Position numbers and translations under genes: made by a program. Under the pieces are notes generated by a model. It was not told the origin of the DNA. It did not search any database and was given only the letters and a program-made list of their open reading frames with translations. Of a stretch of 27,562 nucleotides of DNA, positions 7,468 through 15,849 are shown piece after piece. This DNA is from CAZRHH01 sp964599885 (GTDB lineage Bacteria; Chloroflexota; Dehalococcoidia; DSTF01; JACRBR01), in assembly GCA_964599885.1 (NCBI GenBank), contig CAZRHH010000042.1, positions 1-27,562 on the forward strand, written 5' to 3'. Positions within the stretch are counted from its first letter, which is position 1. The number at the start of each line of letters is the position of its first letter.

Positions 7468-9240
7468 ATGGTTACGCAAGCAACCCGCTCCGAGTTTGCC
7501 GTCGACAAATCCGACGACCCGATCGTCAAGGCAGAGATCGACAACTTCGAGAAGGAGGCGCTCGCGTGGCGCGCCGGCGGCGGCCTCGGCGATGACTTCC
7601 GGCCGTTCCGGCTGCAGCACGGGACGTACGGACAGCGCCAGGCCGATCGCCAGATGATGCGCATCAAGATCCCTCACGGGACGATGACGCCGGAACAACT
7701 GCACGCCGTCGCCGAAGTCGCGGACGAGTACACGCCGCGCAAGCTCGGTCACGTGACGACACGGCAGGCGATTCAGATCCACTTCGTCATGCTCGAAGAC
7801 GCGCCGAAGGTGATGCGCCGCCTCGCCGAAGTCGGCATCACGACGCGAGAGGCGTGCGGTCACACGGTGCGCAACATCACCGCGGATCCGCTCACGGGCA
7901 TCGCCGAAGACTGCGTGTTCGACGTCACGCCGTACGCCGAAGCGGCGCTGCGCTACTTCCTGCGCAACCCGATGAACCAGAAGCTGCCGCGCAAATTCAA
8001 GATCACCTACTCGGCCAGCGCCGCGGACCGCGGCCTGATCCCGATCCACGACATCGGCCTGATGGCGGTGGAGCGCGACGGCGCGCAGGGCTTCCAGGTG
8101 AGCGTTGGCGGCGGACTGGGCGCCGCGCCGCGCGTTGCGGACGTGCTGACGGAGTTCATCCCCGTCAACGAACAACTGCGGACGATCGAAGCGGCGATCC
8201 GCGTCTGGGACCGGTTGGGCGAGCGGCGCAACAAGAACAAGGCGCGGATCAAGTTCCTGCTGGCGAAGATCGGCATCGACGAGTTCCGCCGCCTGTACGA
8301 ACTGGAGGTGGCAACGCTGCCGGCCGCGTTCGACGAGCGCTACCGCGCGCCCGACTTCTCGCTGATCGAAGAGACGCCGCTGACGGGCTCGCACGCATCG
8401 CGCAACGGCGGGCCGGCGAAGGCGCGCGAGGGGTTCGACGTGTGGCGCCGGACGAATGCCCTCAAGCAGGCGCAAGAAGGCTGGTACACGGTCCACGTGC
8501 TGCTGCCGATCGGCGACGCGACGGCGTCGCAGATGCACCAGCTCGCCGATCTGACGCGCGACTACGCGAACGGCCACATTCGCACCGCCGCGACGCAGAA
8601 CTTCGTCCTGCGATGGATCCACGAGGATGATCTGCCCGCCGTCCACGCGGCGCTCGTCGACATGAACCTCGCCGAGGATCACGTCAACACCATCTCAGAC
8701 GTGATGACCTGCCCCGGCGCCGACACCTGTGCGATCGGTGTCACGTCGTCGAAGGGGCTCGGCACAGAGCTACGGACGCGGATCCTCGCCGGCAACGGCA
8801 AGTACCGCGACCCGCTCGTCAACGACATCAAGATCAAGATCAGCGGTTGCCCGAACTCGTGCGGTCAGCATCATGTCGCCGATATCGGCTTCTATGGCAT
8901 GGCGATCCGCGTCGGAGAACGGCAGGTACCGGCGTTCCAGATGATGCTCGGCGGCAACGCGCAGGGCGAGGGCCGCCTCGGCAAGCTGACCATGAAGATT
9001 CCGGCGCGCAACGTGCCCGATGCCATGGAGACGCTGGTCGGCGCCTACGTGGCGGAGCGCGCCGAAGCGGAGCCGTTCGGGACGTGGATCCGCCGCGTCG
9101 GACAGCCGCACGCGCAGGAGCTGCTTGCCGAGTACAAGATCGTCCCGGCGTTCGAGAACGATCCAATGCAGTTCGTCGACTGGGGACAGTCGAAGTTCTT
9201 CACGCTCGATGACATGGGCGAAGGGGAGTGCGCGGTCTAG
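7468..9240 (+). CDS. Assimilatory sulfite (nitrite/sulfite) reductase, siroheme type
   Basis: A 590-residue protein. The ATG at 7468 is preferred over 7423 because GGAGG lies seven bases before it and the upstream methionine lies inside the operator. Two ferredoxin-like half domains are visible (HGTYGQRQADRQMMRIKIPHG near the N-terminus and the repeated half from about residue 330). The [4Fe-4S]-siroheme ligands are Cys415 and Cys421 (C-P-G-A-D-T-C) and Cys461 and Cys465 (GCPNSCGQHH). The six-electron reduction could be of sulfite or nitrite. The neighbours APS reductase, APS kinase and ATP sulfurylase argue for sulfite to sulfide, probably with ferredoxin because no flavoprotein subunit is present. 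It leads the sulfur operon and is preceded by the shared promoter/operator. Confidence 0.92.
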   Translation: MVTQATRSEFAVDKSDDPIVKAEIDNFEKEALAWRAGGGLGDDFRPFRLQHGTYGQRQADRQMMRIKIPHGTMTPEQLHAVAEVADEYTPRKLGHVTTRQAIQIHFVMLEDAPKVMRRLAEVGITTREACGHTVRNITADPLTGIAEDCVFDVTPYAEAALRYFLRNPMNQKLPRKFKITYSASAADRGLIPIHDIGLMAVERDGAQGFQVSVGGGLGAAPRVADVLTEFIPVNEQLRTIEAAIRVWDRLGERRNKNKARIKFLLAKIGIDEFRRLYELEVATLPAAFDERYRAPDFSLIEETPLTGSHASRNGGPAKAREGFDVWRRTNALKQAQEGWYTVHVLLPIGDATASQMHQLADLTRDYANGHIRTAATQNFVLRWIHEDDLPAVHAALVDMNLAEDHVNTISDVMTCPGADTCAIGVTSSKGLGTELRTRILAGNGKYRDPLVNDIKIKISGCPNSCGQHHVADIGFYGMAIRVGERQVPAFQMMLGGNAQGEGRLGKLTMKIPARNVPDAMETLVGAYVAERAEAEPFGTWIRRVGQPHAQELLAEYKIVPAFENDPMQFVDWGQSKFFTLDDMGEGECAV

Positions 9241-9269
9241 CGAAGAACAGAGAGCAGCGAGCAGGAACT

Positions 9270-9301
9270 GGGGACTGGGGACTGGGGACTGGGGACTGGG
9301 G
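9270..9301 (+). repeat. Five tandem GGGGACT heptamers, potential G-quadruplex
   Basis: GGGG tracts at 9270-9273, 9277-9280, 9284-9287, 9291-9294 and 9298-9301 are separated each time by exactly ACT. Four tracts with three-base loops are enough for a parallel quadruplex, in the coding-strand DNA and in any transcript running from the sulfite reductase gene into the APS reductase gene. Confidence 0.8.
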
Positions 9302-9334
9302 AACGTAGCAGCGACGTACACGACGTACAGTGCG

Positions 9335-9358
9335 AGCCCGCACCAGCTGATGCGGGCT
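9335..9358. other. Hairpin between sulfite reductase and APS reductase genes
   Basis: AGCCCGCA pairs perfectly with TGCGGGCT around CCAGCTGA. There is no T-tract, so it is an RNA-stability or partial-termination hairpin rather than a clear terminator. Confidence 0.45.
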
Positions 9359-9423
9359 TGACGGTGAGCAGACCAGGAGACACGGTTCGGCGCGAAACCA
9401 GCACTGCGCAAGTTACGGCGCCC

Positions 9424-9444
9424 GCGCGGGCTGAAAGCCCGCGC
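9424..9444. repeat. REP-like hairpin (GCGCGGGCT-GAA-AGCCCGCGC)
   Basis: Nine-base perfect arms with a three-base loop, followed by TACGAT. It is of the same general class as the element at 4852 but has a different arm sequence. It lies 55 bases before the APS reductase start. Confidence 0.55.
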
Positions 9445-9498
9445 TACGATAGCGGACCGCTGCGATCCTGAGCCGGAACGACGATCACTGAGCGAGTT

Positions 9499-10251
9499 AT
9501 GACCGACAACACGGCGACACACGAATCTCTCGCGGACCTCAACGCGGCGTCGCTCGCGCTTGAGGACAAGACGCCACAGCAGATCCTCGCGTGGTCCGCC
9601 GAGCGCTATCAGCCCGGACTGGCGCTGGCGTGCAGCTTTGGCGGGCCGTCGGGGATGGTGCTGCTCGACATGATGATGAAGATCGACCGCGGCGTCGAAG
9701 TGTTCTATCTCGACACCGACTTCCTCTTTCCGGAGACGTATCACCTGCGCGACGTGGTGGCGGAGAAGTACGGCATCACACCCGTCGGCTACATGTCATT
9801 GTTGACGCCGTCGCAACAGGCGGCGAAGCACGGCGAGGCGCTCTGGTCGCGCGACCCTGATGCCTGCTGCGCGATTCGCAAGGTGGAACCGAACGCGCGG
9901 GCGCTGCAGGGCAAGCGCGCGTGGATCAGCGGCATCCGCCGCGAACAATCGACCACGCGCACCGGCGTCGACATCGTCGGTTGGGACGAGAAGTTCCACC
10001 TTGTGAAGATCAACCCGCTCGCATCGTGGAGCGAGTCGCAGGTATGGTCGTACATCCTCGACAACGGCGTGCCGTACAACGAACTACACGATCGCAACTA
10101 CCCGAGCATCGGCTGCACGCACTGCACAAGCGCCGTCAAGCCTGGCGATGACCCGCGCAGCGGCCGCTGGTCCGGCTTCGAGAAGACCGAGTGCGGCATC
10201 CACGTTCCGGAGGGTGAAACGGCCGCCATAGCGGTGCCTGCGTCCGAATAG
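9499..10251 (+). CDS. cysH: Adenylylsulfate (APS) reductase, [4Fe-4S], thioredoxin-dependent
   Basis: A 250-residue protein of the PAPS/APS reductase family. The nucleotide-binding loop is at residues 45-52 (CSFGGPSG). YLDTDFLFPETY follows. Paired cysteines Cys123-Cys124 (DACCAIRK) and Cys206/Cys209 (GCTHC) bind the [4Fe-4S] cluster that marks the APS-using branch. The catalytic Cys232 lies in the C-terminal ECGIH. The enzyme reduces APS to sulfite and AMP. PAPS-specific CysH enzymes of the E. coli type lack the CC...CxxC ligands, so substrate preference for APS is a firm family inference. The start at ATG 9499 gives the expected length. The ribosome site is weak (GAGCGAG). It is placed between the sulfite reductase gene and the sulfate-activation genes. 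Confidence 0.92.
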   Translation: MTDNTATHESLADLNAASLALEDKTPQQILAWSAERYQPGLALACSFGGPSGMVLLDMMMKIDRGVEVFYLDTDFLFPETYHLRDVVAEKYGITPVGYMSLLTPSQQAAKHGEALWSRDPDACCAIRKVEPNARALQGKRAWISGIRREQSTTRTGVDIVGWDEKFHLVKINPLASWSESQVWSYILDNGVPYNELHDRNYPSIGCTHCTSAVKPGDDPRSGRWSGFEKTECGIHVPEGETAAIAVPASE

Positions 10252-10275
10252 CAGCAACGGCAGATAACCAGCAAC

Positions 10276-10345
10276 AGCACGAACAACGCCGGCACGGCGT
10301 ACGCACCGGCGAGCGGCAGCACGAACAACACACGGACGAACAACA
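10276..10345 (+). repeat. A/C-rich spacer with three CGAACAAC repeats
   Basis: AGCACGAACAAC occurs at 10276-10287 and 10318-10329, and ACGAACAACA at 10336-10345. The whole gap 10252-10365 is poor in T and should be unstructured in RNA. It lies between the APS reductase stop and the TTG start of APS kinase. Confidence 0.5.
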
Positions 10346-10365
10346 CAGAGCGGAAGGACAACAGG

Positions 10366-10914
10366 TTGGAGCAGACAGGGTTCACCATTTGGTTCACGGG
10401 GCTTTCGGGCGCGGGCAAGACGACGATCGCCGACGCGATCGAGCCGCTGCTGCGTGAGCGCGGCCTGACGAAGATCGAAAAGCTCGACGGCGACGTCGTG
10501 CGCACGCACCTGAGCAAGGGTCTCGGGTTCAGCAAGGAAGATCGCGACACGAACATCCGCCGCATCGGCTGGGTGGCGGAGGTGCTGACGCGCAACGGCG
10601 TCTGCGTGCTCGCATCGGCGATCTCGCCGTACCGCGATATCCGCGACGAAGTGCGCGGCAACGTCGGCAACTTCGTCGAAGTGTTCGTCAAGTGCTCGAT
10701 CCCCGAGCTGACGCGGCGCGACGTGAAGGGGCTGTACGAAAAGGCACTGAGCGGCGAGATCAAGAACTTCACCGGCGTCAGCGACCCGTACGAGGAGCCG
10801 CTGACGCCCGAAGTGACCGTAGATTCCGAGACCGAAGATTTGGCCGAGAGCGTCGGCAAGGTGCTGGCGAAGCTCGAAGAACTCGGCTATTTGCCGGTAC
10901 GCGCCGGGGCGTAG
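10366..10914 (+). CDS. cysC: Adenylylsulfate kinase
   Basis: A 182-residue protein starting at TTG 10366, with GGAAGGA about eleven bases upstream; homology begins at once (FTIWFTGLSGAGKTT). The P-loop GLSGAGKT is at about residues 11-18. LDGDVVRTHLSKGLGFSKEDRD carries the conserved APS-binding residues, followed by RRIGWVAEVL and ISPYRDIRDEVR. It phosphorylates APS to PAPS with ATP. Because the neighbouring reductase is of the APS type, PAPS is not strictly needed for cysteine synthesis, so this kinase may supply sulfation reactions or buffer APS. The gene sits between the APS reductase and ATP sulfurylase genes and shares their orientation. Confidence 0.94.
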   Translation: MEQTGFTIWFTGLSGAGKTTIADAIEPLLRERGLTKIEKLDGDVVRTHLSKGLGFSKEDRDTNIRRIGWVAEVLTRNGVCVLASAISPYRDIRDEVRGNVGNFVEVFVKCSIPELTRRDVKGLYEKALSGEIKNFTGVSDPYEEPLTPEVTVDSETEDLAESVGKVLAKLEELGYLPVRAGA

Positions 10915-10978
10915 CTCGCCGAAACACGACGACAACGCGCGGCGCCGTCGCGCATCACGGGATGAGGAGACGATACGC

Positions 10979-12151
10979 ATGGCTGACGGAGTGGAACAGG
11001 GGCTGATCGCCCCGCACGGCGGCGCGCTCAACCCGCGCGAAGTTACCGGCCCGCAGGCGCGCGCGCTCGAGGAGAAGGCGCGCTCGCTGCCGAAGCACGC
11101 GCTGAACTCGCGCGAACGCGCCGACCTGGAGCTGCTGGCGAACGGCGGCTTCAGCCCGCTCGACGGTTTTATGACGCAGACGCAGTACAAGCGCGTCGTC
11201 AACGAGATGCACCTCGACGGCGGCGTGCCGTGGACGATCCCGATCACGCTGAGTATCACCCGCGAACAGGCGAATCATCTGCGCAACGACATCTGCCTGA
11301 CGGACGAAGACGGCACGCCGTTGGCCGTGATGTTCGTCGCGGAGTCGTACGAGTACAACAAGGAACACGAAGCGCAGAACGTCTACAAGACGACGGAGGA
11401 GAAGCACCCGGGCGTTGCCGCGCTCTATGCGCAGGACGACGTGCTGATCGGCGGGCCGCTGCAAGTGTTCAAGCGGCCGGCGAATCCAGCGTTCCCGGAA
11501 TACCGGCTCGACCCGGCGCAGACGCGCGCGGCGTTCGTCGAGCGCGGCTGGAAGCGCGTCGTCGGGTTCCAGACGCGGAACCCCGTGCACCGCGCACACG
11601 AGTACATCCAGAAAGCGGCGATCGAGATCACCGATGGTCTGCTGCTGCACCCGCTCGTCGGCGACACCAAGAGCGATGACATTCCGGCGGACGTGCGCAT
11701 GGAGTGCTACCGCGTGCTGATCGACAACTATTATCCGAAGGATCGGGTGCTGCTTTCCGTATTGCCAGCGGCGATGCGCTACGCCGGCCCGCGAGAGGCG
11801 ATCTTTCACGCGATCATGCGCAAGAACTACGGCTGCTCGCACTTCATCGTCGGCCGCGATCACGCCGGCGTCGGCAACTACTACGGTACGTACGACGCAC
11901 AGCTCATCTTCAGCGAGTTCGACGCGAAGGATCTCGGGATCGCGCCGTTGTTTTTCGAGCACACGTTCTACTGCAAGAGCTGCGAAGGCATGGCATCGAC
12001 GAAGACGTGCCCGCACGACGCCGATGCGCGCGTATCGCTCTCCGGCACGCAGGTGCGTGAGTTCCTGTCGCAGGGCATCGAGCCGCCGCACGAATTCTCG
12101 CGGCCCGAAGTGGCGCGCGTGCTGATCGCCGCCGAGCGAGCGAAGGCGTAG
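10979..12151 (+). CDS. sat: Sulfate adenylyltransferase (ATP sulfurylase)
   Basis: A 390-residue protein, the usual size of the single-chain Sat enzyme (unrelated to the CysD/CysN pair). The active-site signature FQTRNPVHRAHEYIQ (QxRNPxHxxH) lies at about residues 196-210. GRDHAGVGNYYG follows and an HDADARVSLSGTQVR stretch is near the C-terminus. A CKSCEGMASTKTC segment is the metal-binding loop typical of this family. It makes APS and pyrophosphate from ATP and sulfate. The start at ATG 10979 has GAGGAG ten bases upstream. The stop codon is separated by a single base from the GTG start of the next gene, a membrane transporter, which indicates translational coupling. Confidence 0.95.
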   Translation: MADGVEQGLIAPHGGALNPREVTGPQARALEEKARSLPKHALNSRERADLELLANGGFSPLDGFMTQTQYKRVVNEMHLDGGVPWTIPITLSITREQANHLRNDICLTDEDGTPLAVMFVAESYEYNKEHEAQNVYKTTEEKHPGVAALYAQDDVLIGGPLQVFKRPANPAFPEYRLDPAQTRAAFVERGWKRVVGFQTRNPVHRAHEYIQKAAIEITDGLLLHPLVGDTKSDDIPADVRMECYRVLIDNYYPKDRVLLSVLPAAMRYAGPREAIFHAIMRKNYGCSHFIVGRDHAGVGNYYGTYDAQLIFSEFDAKDLGIAPLFFEHTFYCKSCEGMASTKTCPHDADARVSLSGTQVREFLSQGIEPPHEFSRPEVARVLIAAERAKA

Positions 12152-12152
12152 C

Positions 12153-13286
12153 GTGGACGCGGGCGCGCCGGAGGCGGCATTGCCAATGGCGGACCGCGCC
12201 GCTTCCGACGAGCATCACCTGCATGTGCCGCGGCCGGCATGGCGCGTCGCCACGAGCGTGGGGCTGCGCGTCGTGTACGTCGTCGGTGCGCTGGCGATCT
12301 TCATCTTCGCGCTGCGCGTACTGAGTGCGGGCGCCGGCGGCCTGCGACCGGTACTGGACAACCTGAACGCAAGCGGCACGGCCAACGCGGTCGGCTTCGG
12401 CTGGTTCGGTTCGTACGTCGTGCTCAGCGGGTCGCCGGTGGCGGCGATCGCGCTTAGCCTGTTCTCCGAAGGCGTCATCTCCGACACCGAGACGTTTGCG
12501 ATGATCAACGGCTCGCGCATGGGCGCGTCGTTCATCGTGCTGTTCGTGGGTTTTCTGTACTGGATCCGCGGCAAGCGCGACCCCGACGGCCTGTACATCG
12601 GCGTCGTCGCGTTGCTGACGGCGATGTCGCTATGGGGGCCGGTGATCCCGCTCGGCCATTTCATTCTCAACGAGGGCTGGTTCGACGGTGTGCGAGTGGG
12701 CAGCCCCGGCGCCGTGACATCGCTCGTCGACGTTGTCTACGATCCGCTGATCGAACGCGTGTCCGATCACGTACATCGCCTCGTCATGTTCGGCGGCGGT
12801 ATTCTGCTGCTGCTCGGCAGCTTCGCGCTGTTCGATCGCGTACTGCCAAATCTCGAGCAGCCGGGACCGCGTTTCGAGCGCGCATCGGCGCTGCTGCACC
12901 AGCGCTACTTGATGTTTCTGTTCGGCGTACTCGTCACGCTGATGACGCTGTCGGTGTCACTCTCGCTGACGATCCTCGTGCCGCTGACGCTCAAGGGATA
13001 CGTGAAACGCGACAACATCATCCCCTACGTCATGGGCGCGAACATCGCGACGTGGATCGACACGCTCTTCGCCGCCCTGCTGCTCGACTCGCCTCGCGCG
13101 TTTACGATCGTCTTCGTCGAGATGGTCACGGGCGCCAGCGTGTCGTTGTTCGTGCTCGTATTTCTGTACGCCCCGTACCAGCGCGCGATCCTGCGGCTGG
13201 CGCATCTGGCAACGCGCGATCGCCGTGGCTTCGCGATCTTCCTCGGCGCGGTGCTGATCGTGCCTGGCGTGCTGCTCGTCGTGTAA
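12153..13286 (+). CDS. Na+/phosphate symporter (PNaS)-like membrane transporter, candidate sulfate permease
   Basis: A 377-residue integral membrane protein with about eight hydrophobic segments, the first near residues 36-58 (VGLRVVYVVGALAIFIFALRVL). Two inverted half-repeats are suggested: GSPVAAIALSLFS...MINGSRMGASFIVL in the first half and YVMGANIATWIDTLFAALLL in the second. This corresponds to the paired Gx-S/T-rich and GANIGT-type loops of the Na+/Pi cotransporter superfamily. The family usually carries phosphate. Here the GTG start follows the ATP sulfurylase stop by one base (TAG-C-GTG), so the two are translated together, which points to sulfate as a possible substrate. No ABC-type or SulP sulfate transporter is in the window. 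The N-terminal 30 residues are polar and could be shorter if ATG 12186 is used. Confidence 0.7.
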   Translation: MDAGAPEAALPMADRAASDEHHLHVPRPAWRVATSVGLRVVYVVGALAIFIFALRVLSAGAGGLRPVLDNLNASGTANAVGFGWFGSYVVLSGSPVAAIALSLFSEGVISDTETFAMINGSRMGASFIVLFVGFLYWIRGKRDPDGLYIGVVALLTAMSLWGPVIPLGHFILNEGWFDGVRVGSPGAVTSLVDVVYDPLIERVSDHVHRLVMFGGGILLLLGSFALFDRVLPNLEQPGPRFERASALLHQRYLMFLFGVLVTLMTLSVSLSLTILVPLTLKGYVKRDNIIPYVMGANIATWIDTLFAALLLDSPRAFTIVFVEMVTGASVSLFVLVFLYAPYQRAILRLAHLATRDRRGFAIFLGAVLIVPGVLLVV

Positions 13287-13478
13287 CCGCAAGACTGCGC
13301 CGCTCTCAGCATTAGCCCGATGATTTGACGGACGCAATGGGTGGACCAATGCGTGTTGCGTCCGCGCAAGGTGGCCACCTGGTTCTGTTATGGACTTGAC
13401 ACGCCCACATCCGCGAGACGGTGCAAGCGCGCGCTACGATGGGTGGACGTTACAGTAACGCTAACTTTGGGGCCCGGT

Positions 13479-15743
13479 GTGACAACTAGACTCGACCGCA
13501 GTGTCGGCGCGCACGAGAGTATCGACGAGCAAGAGCTCGAAGATCTCCGCGACTCCTTCGACAATGCAGCGATCGGCCTGCACTGGCTTTCCGCCGATGG
13601 CACGATCTTGCGCGCCAATCGCGCGGACTACGAGCCCCTTGGCTACGACGCCGAAGAATACGTAGGGCGGAACATCGCCAACTTCCATGCCGAACCGGCG
13701 GTCATCAACGATATGTTTGAGTGCCTGAAACGCGGCGAAACGCTTCGTGACCGCGAGGCGCAGCTGCGGGCGAAAGACGGATCGATCCGCAACGTGCTGG
13801 TCAATTCGAGCGTCCTTTGGCGAGACGGGCAGTTCGTGCATACGCGGTGCATCACGCGCGAGAATACGGCCGCGCGCGCGCGCGAAGAGCTCAGGCAGCG
13901 GAATGGCGAGCTGCTCCGCGTCACCGAAGCGCTGCCGGCGCTGGCCTGGATCGCCGACGCCGGCGGGCGCGCGACGCACTTCAACAGCCAGTGGGTGCGC
14001 TACACAGGCATCAGCAACGAGGCGTCGCTGCGTGGCGCCTGGGCCGATGTTATCCACCACGACGACCGTGATGCGACCGGCGATGCCTGGCAGCCGGCCC
14101 TGGCGAACGGCCAGGAACTACGCATCGAGCACCGGCTCCGGCGGCACGACGGAACCTACCGTTGGCACGAATCAAGCCTCCTGCCTATCCGCGGCGACAC
14201 CGGGATCGTGTCCGCCTGGTTCGCCATCAGCACCGATATCCAGGAGCGGCGGGACGCCGGCGACGCGCGGACGTTGAGTCAGGCTCGTTATCGCTCGATC
14301 GCGGAGTCGATGCCGGCGATGGTGACGCTGAGCAACGCCGACGGGACGCTGGAGTTCTGCAACGAGCGGCTGCTCGACTACACGGGGATCACGCGAGAAC
14401 AAGCGGCGACAGAATGGCGGCGCAACCTTTTCCATCCCGAGGATTACGCTGCCAACATCGCGGAATGGCGCCGCAAACTGACCGCCGGCGAGTCCGTCGA
14501 AACCGAGTACCGGGCGCGCCGCCACGACGGAGCGTATCGCTGGCATCTCGCCCGCATCGTCCCGATCTGCGCCGATGACGGCACCGTCGTCATGTGGGTG
14601 GGCGCGCACATCGATATTCACGATCGCCGGGAAGCGGAAAGCGCGATGCAACTGAGCGAAGCGCGCTACCGCTCGATCGCGGAGTCGATGCCCGCCCTGG
14701 TGACGCTTAGCGACGCCGCCGGTGTGATGGAGTACTGCAACCAACGCCTCGTCGACTATGTCGGAACGTCACGCGAAGATGTGCTGGCCGGCGGCTGGCG
14801 CGACATCTTTCATCCGGAGGACTACGCGGAGAACATCGCTGAGTGGGGACGAGCGCTGGCGGCCGGCGAATCGATCGAGGCGGAGTACCGCGCGCGCCGC
14901 CACGACGGCGCCTACCGGTGGCATCTTGGGCGCATCATGCCGATTCTCGCGGACGACGGCAGCGTCCGGCTCTGGGTCGGCGCGCACATCGACATCCACG
15001 ATCGCAAGGAGGCGGAAGAGGAACGGGAGAAACTGCTCGAGGACCTCAGCATCGCGAACGCGGCGAAGGACGAGTTCCTGGGGCTCGTGTCGCACGAACT
15101 CAAGACGCCGATCACGACGATCCTGGGTAACGCGATGATTCTGCGGCTGCGCGCCGACAAGATCGACGCCGAAAGCCGGGATGCCGCGCTGCTGGACATG
15201 AGCACCGAGGCCGAACGACTGCACCACATCATCGACAATCTGCTCGTGCTCGCGCGGCTGGAGCAAGGGCAGGCGATCGTCTCGGAGCCGCTGCTGCTGA
15301 GCCGCATGGCCGAGAAGCTCGTCACCGAACACCGGCACCACTTCCCGCACCGCACGATCCGCGTCAACGCCGAGGAGCGCATGACGCCGGCGGGCGGCGA
15401 GGCCGTTTACGTCGAGCAGGTACTGCGAAACCTGCTGAGCAACGCAGAGAAGTACAGCCCCGCCGACAACCCGATCGACGTCATCATCAGGCAGGAAACG
15501 GGCGAGCTGCTGGTCTCCGTCATCGACAACGGCGCCGGGTTTAGCAGCGACGAGATCGAGCAAGTGTTCGCGCCGTTCTACCGCTCACCGCGCACGTCCG
15601 CGACGATCGGCGGCGTGGGCATCGGCCTCGCCGTCTGCAAGCGGCTGATCGAGGCCCAGGGCGGCCGCGTCTGGGCGCGCGCGGCAGGCGAAGGCGGCGC
15701 CGAAGTCGGCTTCTCACTCCCCATCGTGGATGACGACGCGTAG
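13479..15743 (+). CDS. Multi-PAS sensor histidine kinase, orphan
   Basis: About 754 residues from the GTG at 13479. The frame is open from ATG 13341, but the extra 46 residues look non-coding. Four PAS domains precede the kinase core: FDNAAIGLHWLSADG, LPALAWIADAGGRATHFN, and two close copies beginning ARYRSIAESMPA. The last three each contain the HDGxYRWH PAC signature. Then follow HisKA, with the phospho-acceptor His539 in FLGLVSHELKTP, and HATPase with N box RNLLSNAEKYS, DNGAGF and GGVGIGLAVCK. No transmembrane segment is seen, so the kinase is cytoplasmic. No response regulator is adjacent. It lies between the two sulfur blocks in the same orientation, which suggests but does not prove that it senses a sulfur or redox signal. 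The 192-base gap before it holds no clear promoter. Confidence 0.88.
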   Translation: MTTRLDRSVGAHESIDEQELEDLRDSFDNAAIGLHWLSADGTILRANRADYEPLGYDAEEYVGRNIANFHAEPAVINDMFECLKRGETLRDREAQLRAKDGSIRNVLVNSSVLWRDGQFVHTRCITRENTAARAREELRQRNGELLRVTEALPALAWIADAGGRATHFNSQWVRYTGISNEASLRGAWADVIHHDDRDATGDAWQPALANGQELRIEHRLRRHDGTYRWHESSLLPIRGDTGIVSAWFAISTDIQERRDAGDARTLSQARYRSIAESMPAMVTLSNADGTLEFCNERLLDYTGITREQAATEWRRNLFHPEDYAANIAEWRRKLTAGESVETEYRARRHDGAYRWHLARIVPICADDGTVVMWVGAHIDIHDRREAESAMQLSEARYRSIAESMPALVTLSDAAGVMEYCNQRLVDYVGTSREDVLAGGWRDIFHPEDYAENIAEWGRALAAGESIEAEYRARRHDGAYRWHLGRIMPILADDGSVRLWVGAHIDIHDRKEAEEEREKLLEDLSIANAAKDEFLGLVSHELKTPITTILGNAMILRLRADKIDAESRDAALLDMSTEAERLHHIIDNLLVLARLEQGQAIVSEPLLLSRMAEKLVTEHRHHFPHRTIRVNAEERMTPAGGEAVYVEQVLRNLLSNAEKYSPADNPIDVIIRQETGELLVSVIDNGAGFSSDEIEQVFAPFYRSPRTSATIGGVGIGLAVCKRLIEAQGGRVWARAAGEGGAEVGFSLPIVDDDA

Positions 15744-15818
15744 CCGTCCCGCAGCGTCTCGCCGCTTGCCTGCACGCTCCATCTTCCGACGGTCGTTGGA
15801 TACCTCTCGCACGCTGGC

Positions 15819-15848
15819 TTGCGATCCCCGCATCACCCTCGCTACAAT
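15819..15848 (+). promoter_or_regulatory. Promoter of the Rrf2 regulator and second sulfur block
   Basis: TTGCGA at 15819-15824, an 18-base spacer, and TACAAT at 15843-15848. The layout matches the sulfite reductase promoter at 7379. The start codon is at 15897. Confidence 0.65.
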
Positions 15849-15849
15849 T

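Noticed and set aside
7414..8682. Long minus-strand open frame opposite the sulfite reductase
   Set aside because: Arg/Val-rich shadow frame; the plus strand has all siroheme and iron-sulfur ligands.
9270..9301. CRISPR-like array
   Set aside because: Units are seven bases with no spacers; no cas genes in the window.
9335..9444. S-box or other sulfur riboswitch before the APS reductase gene
   Set aside because: Only simple hairpins are present; no conserved SAM-riboswitch core is recognisable.
13341..13478. N-terminal extension of the histidine kinase
   Set aside because: The extra residues have random composition and no ribosome site; kept only as an alternative start.
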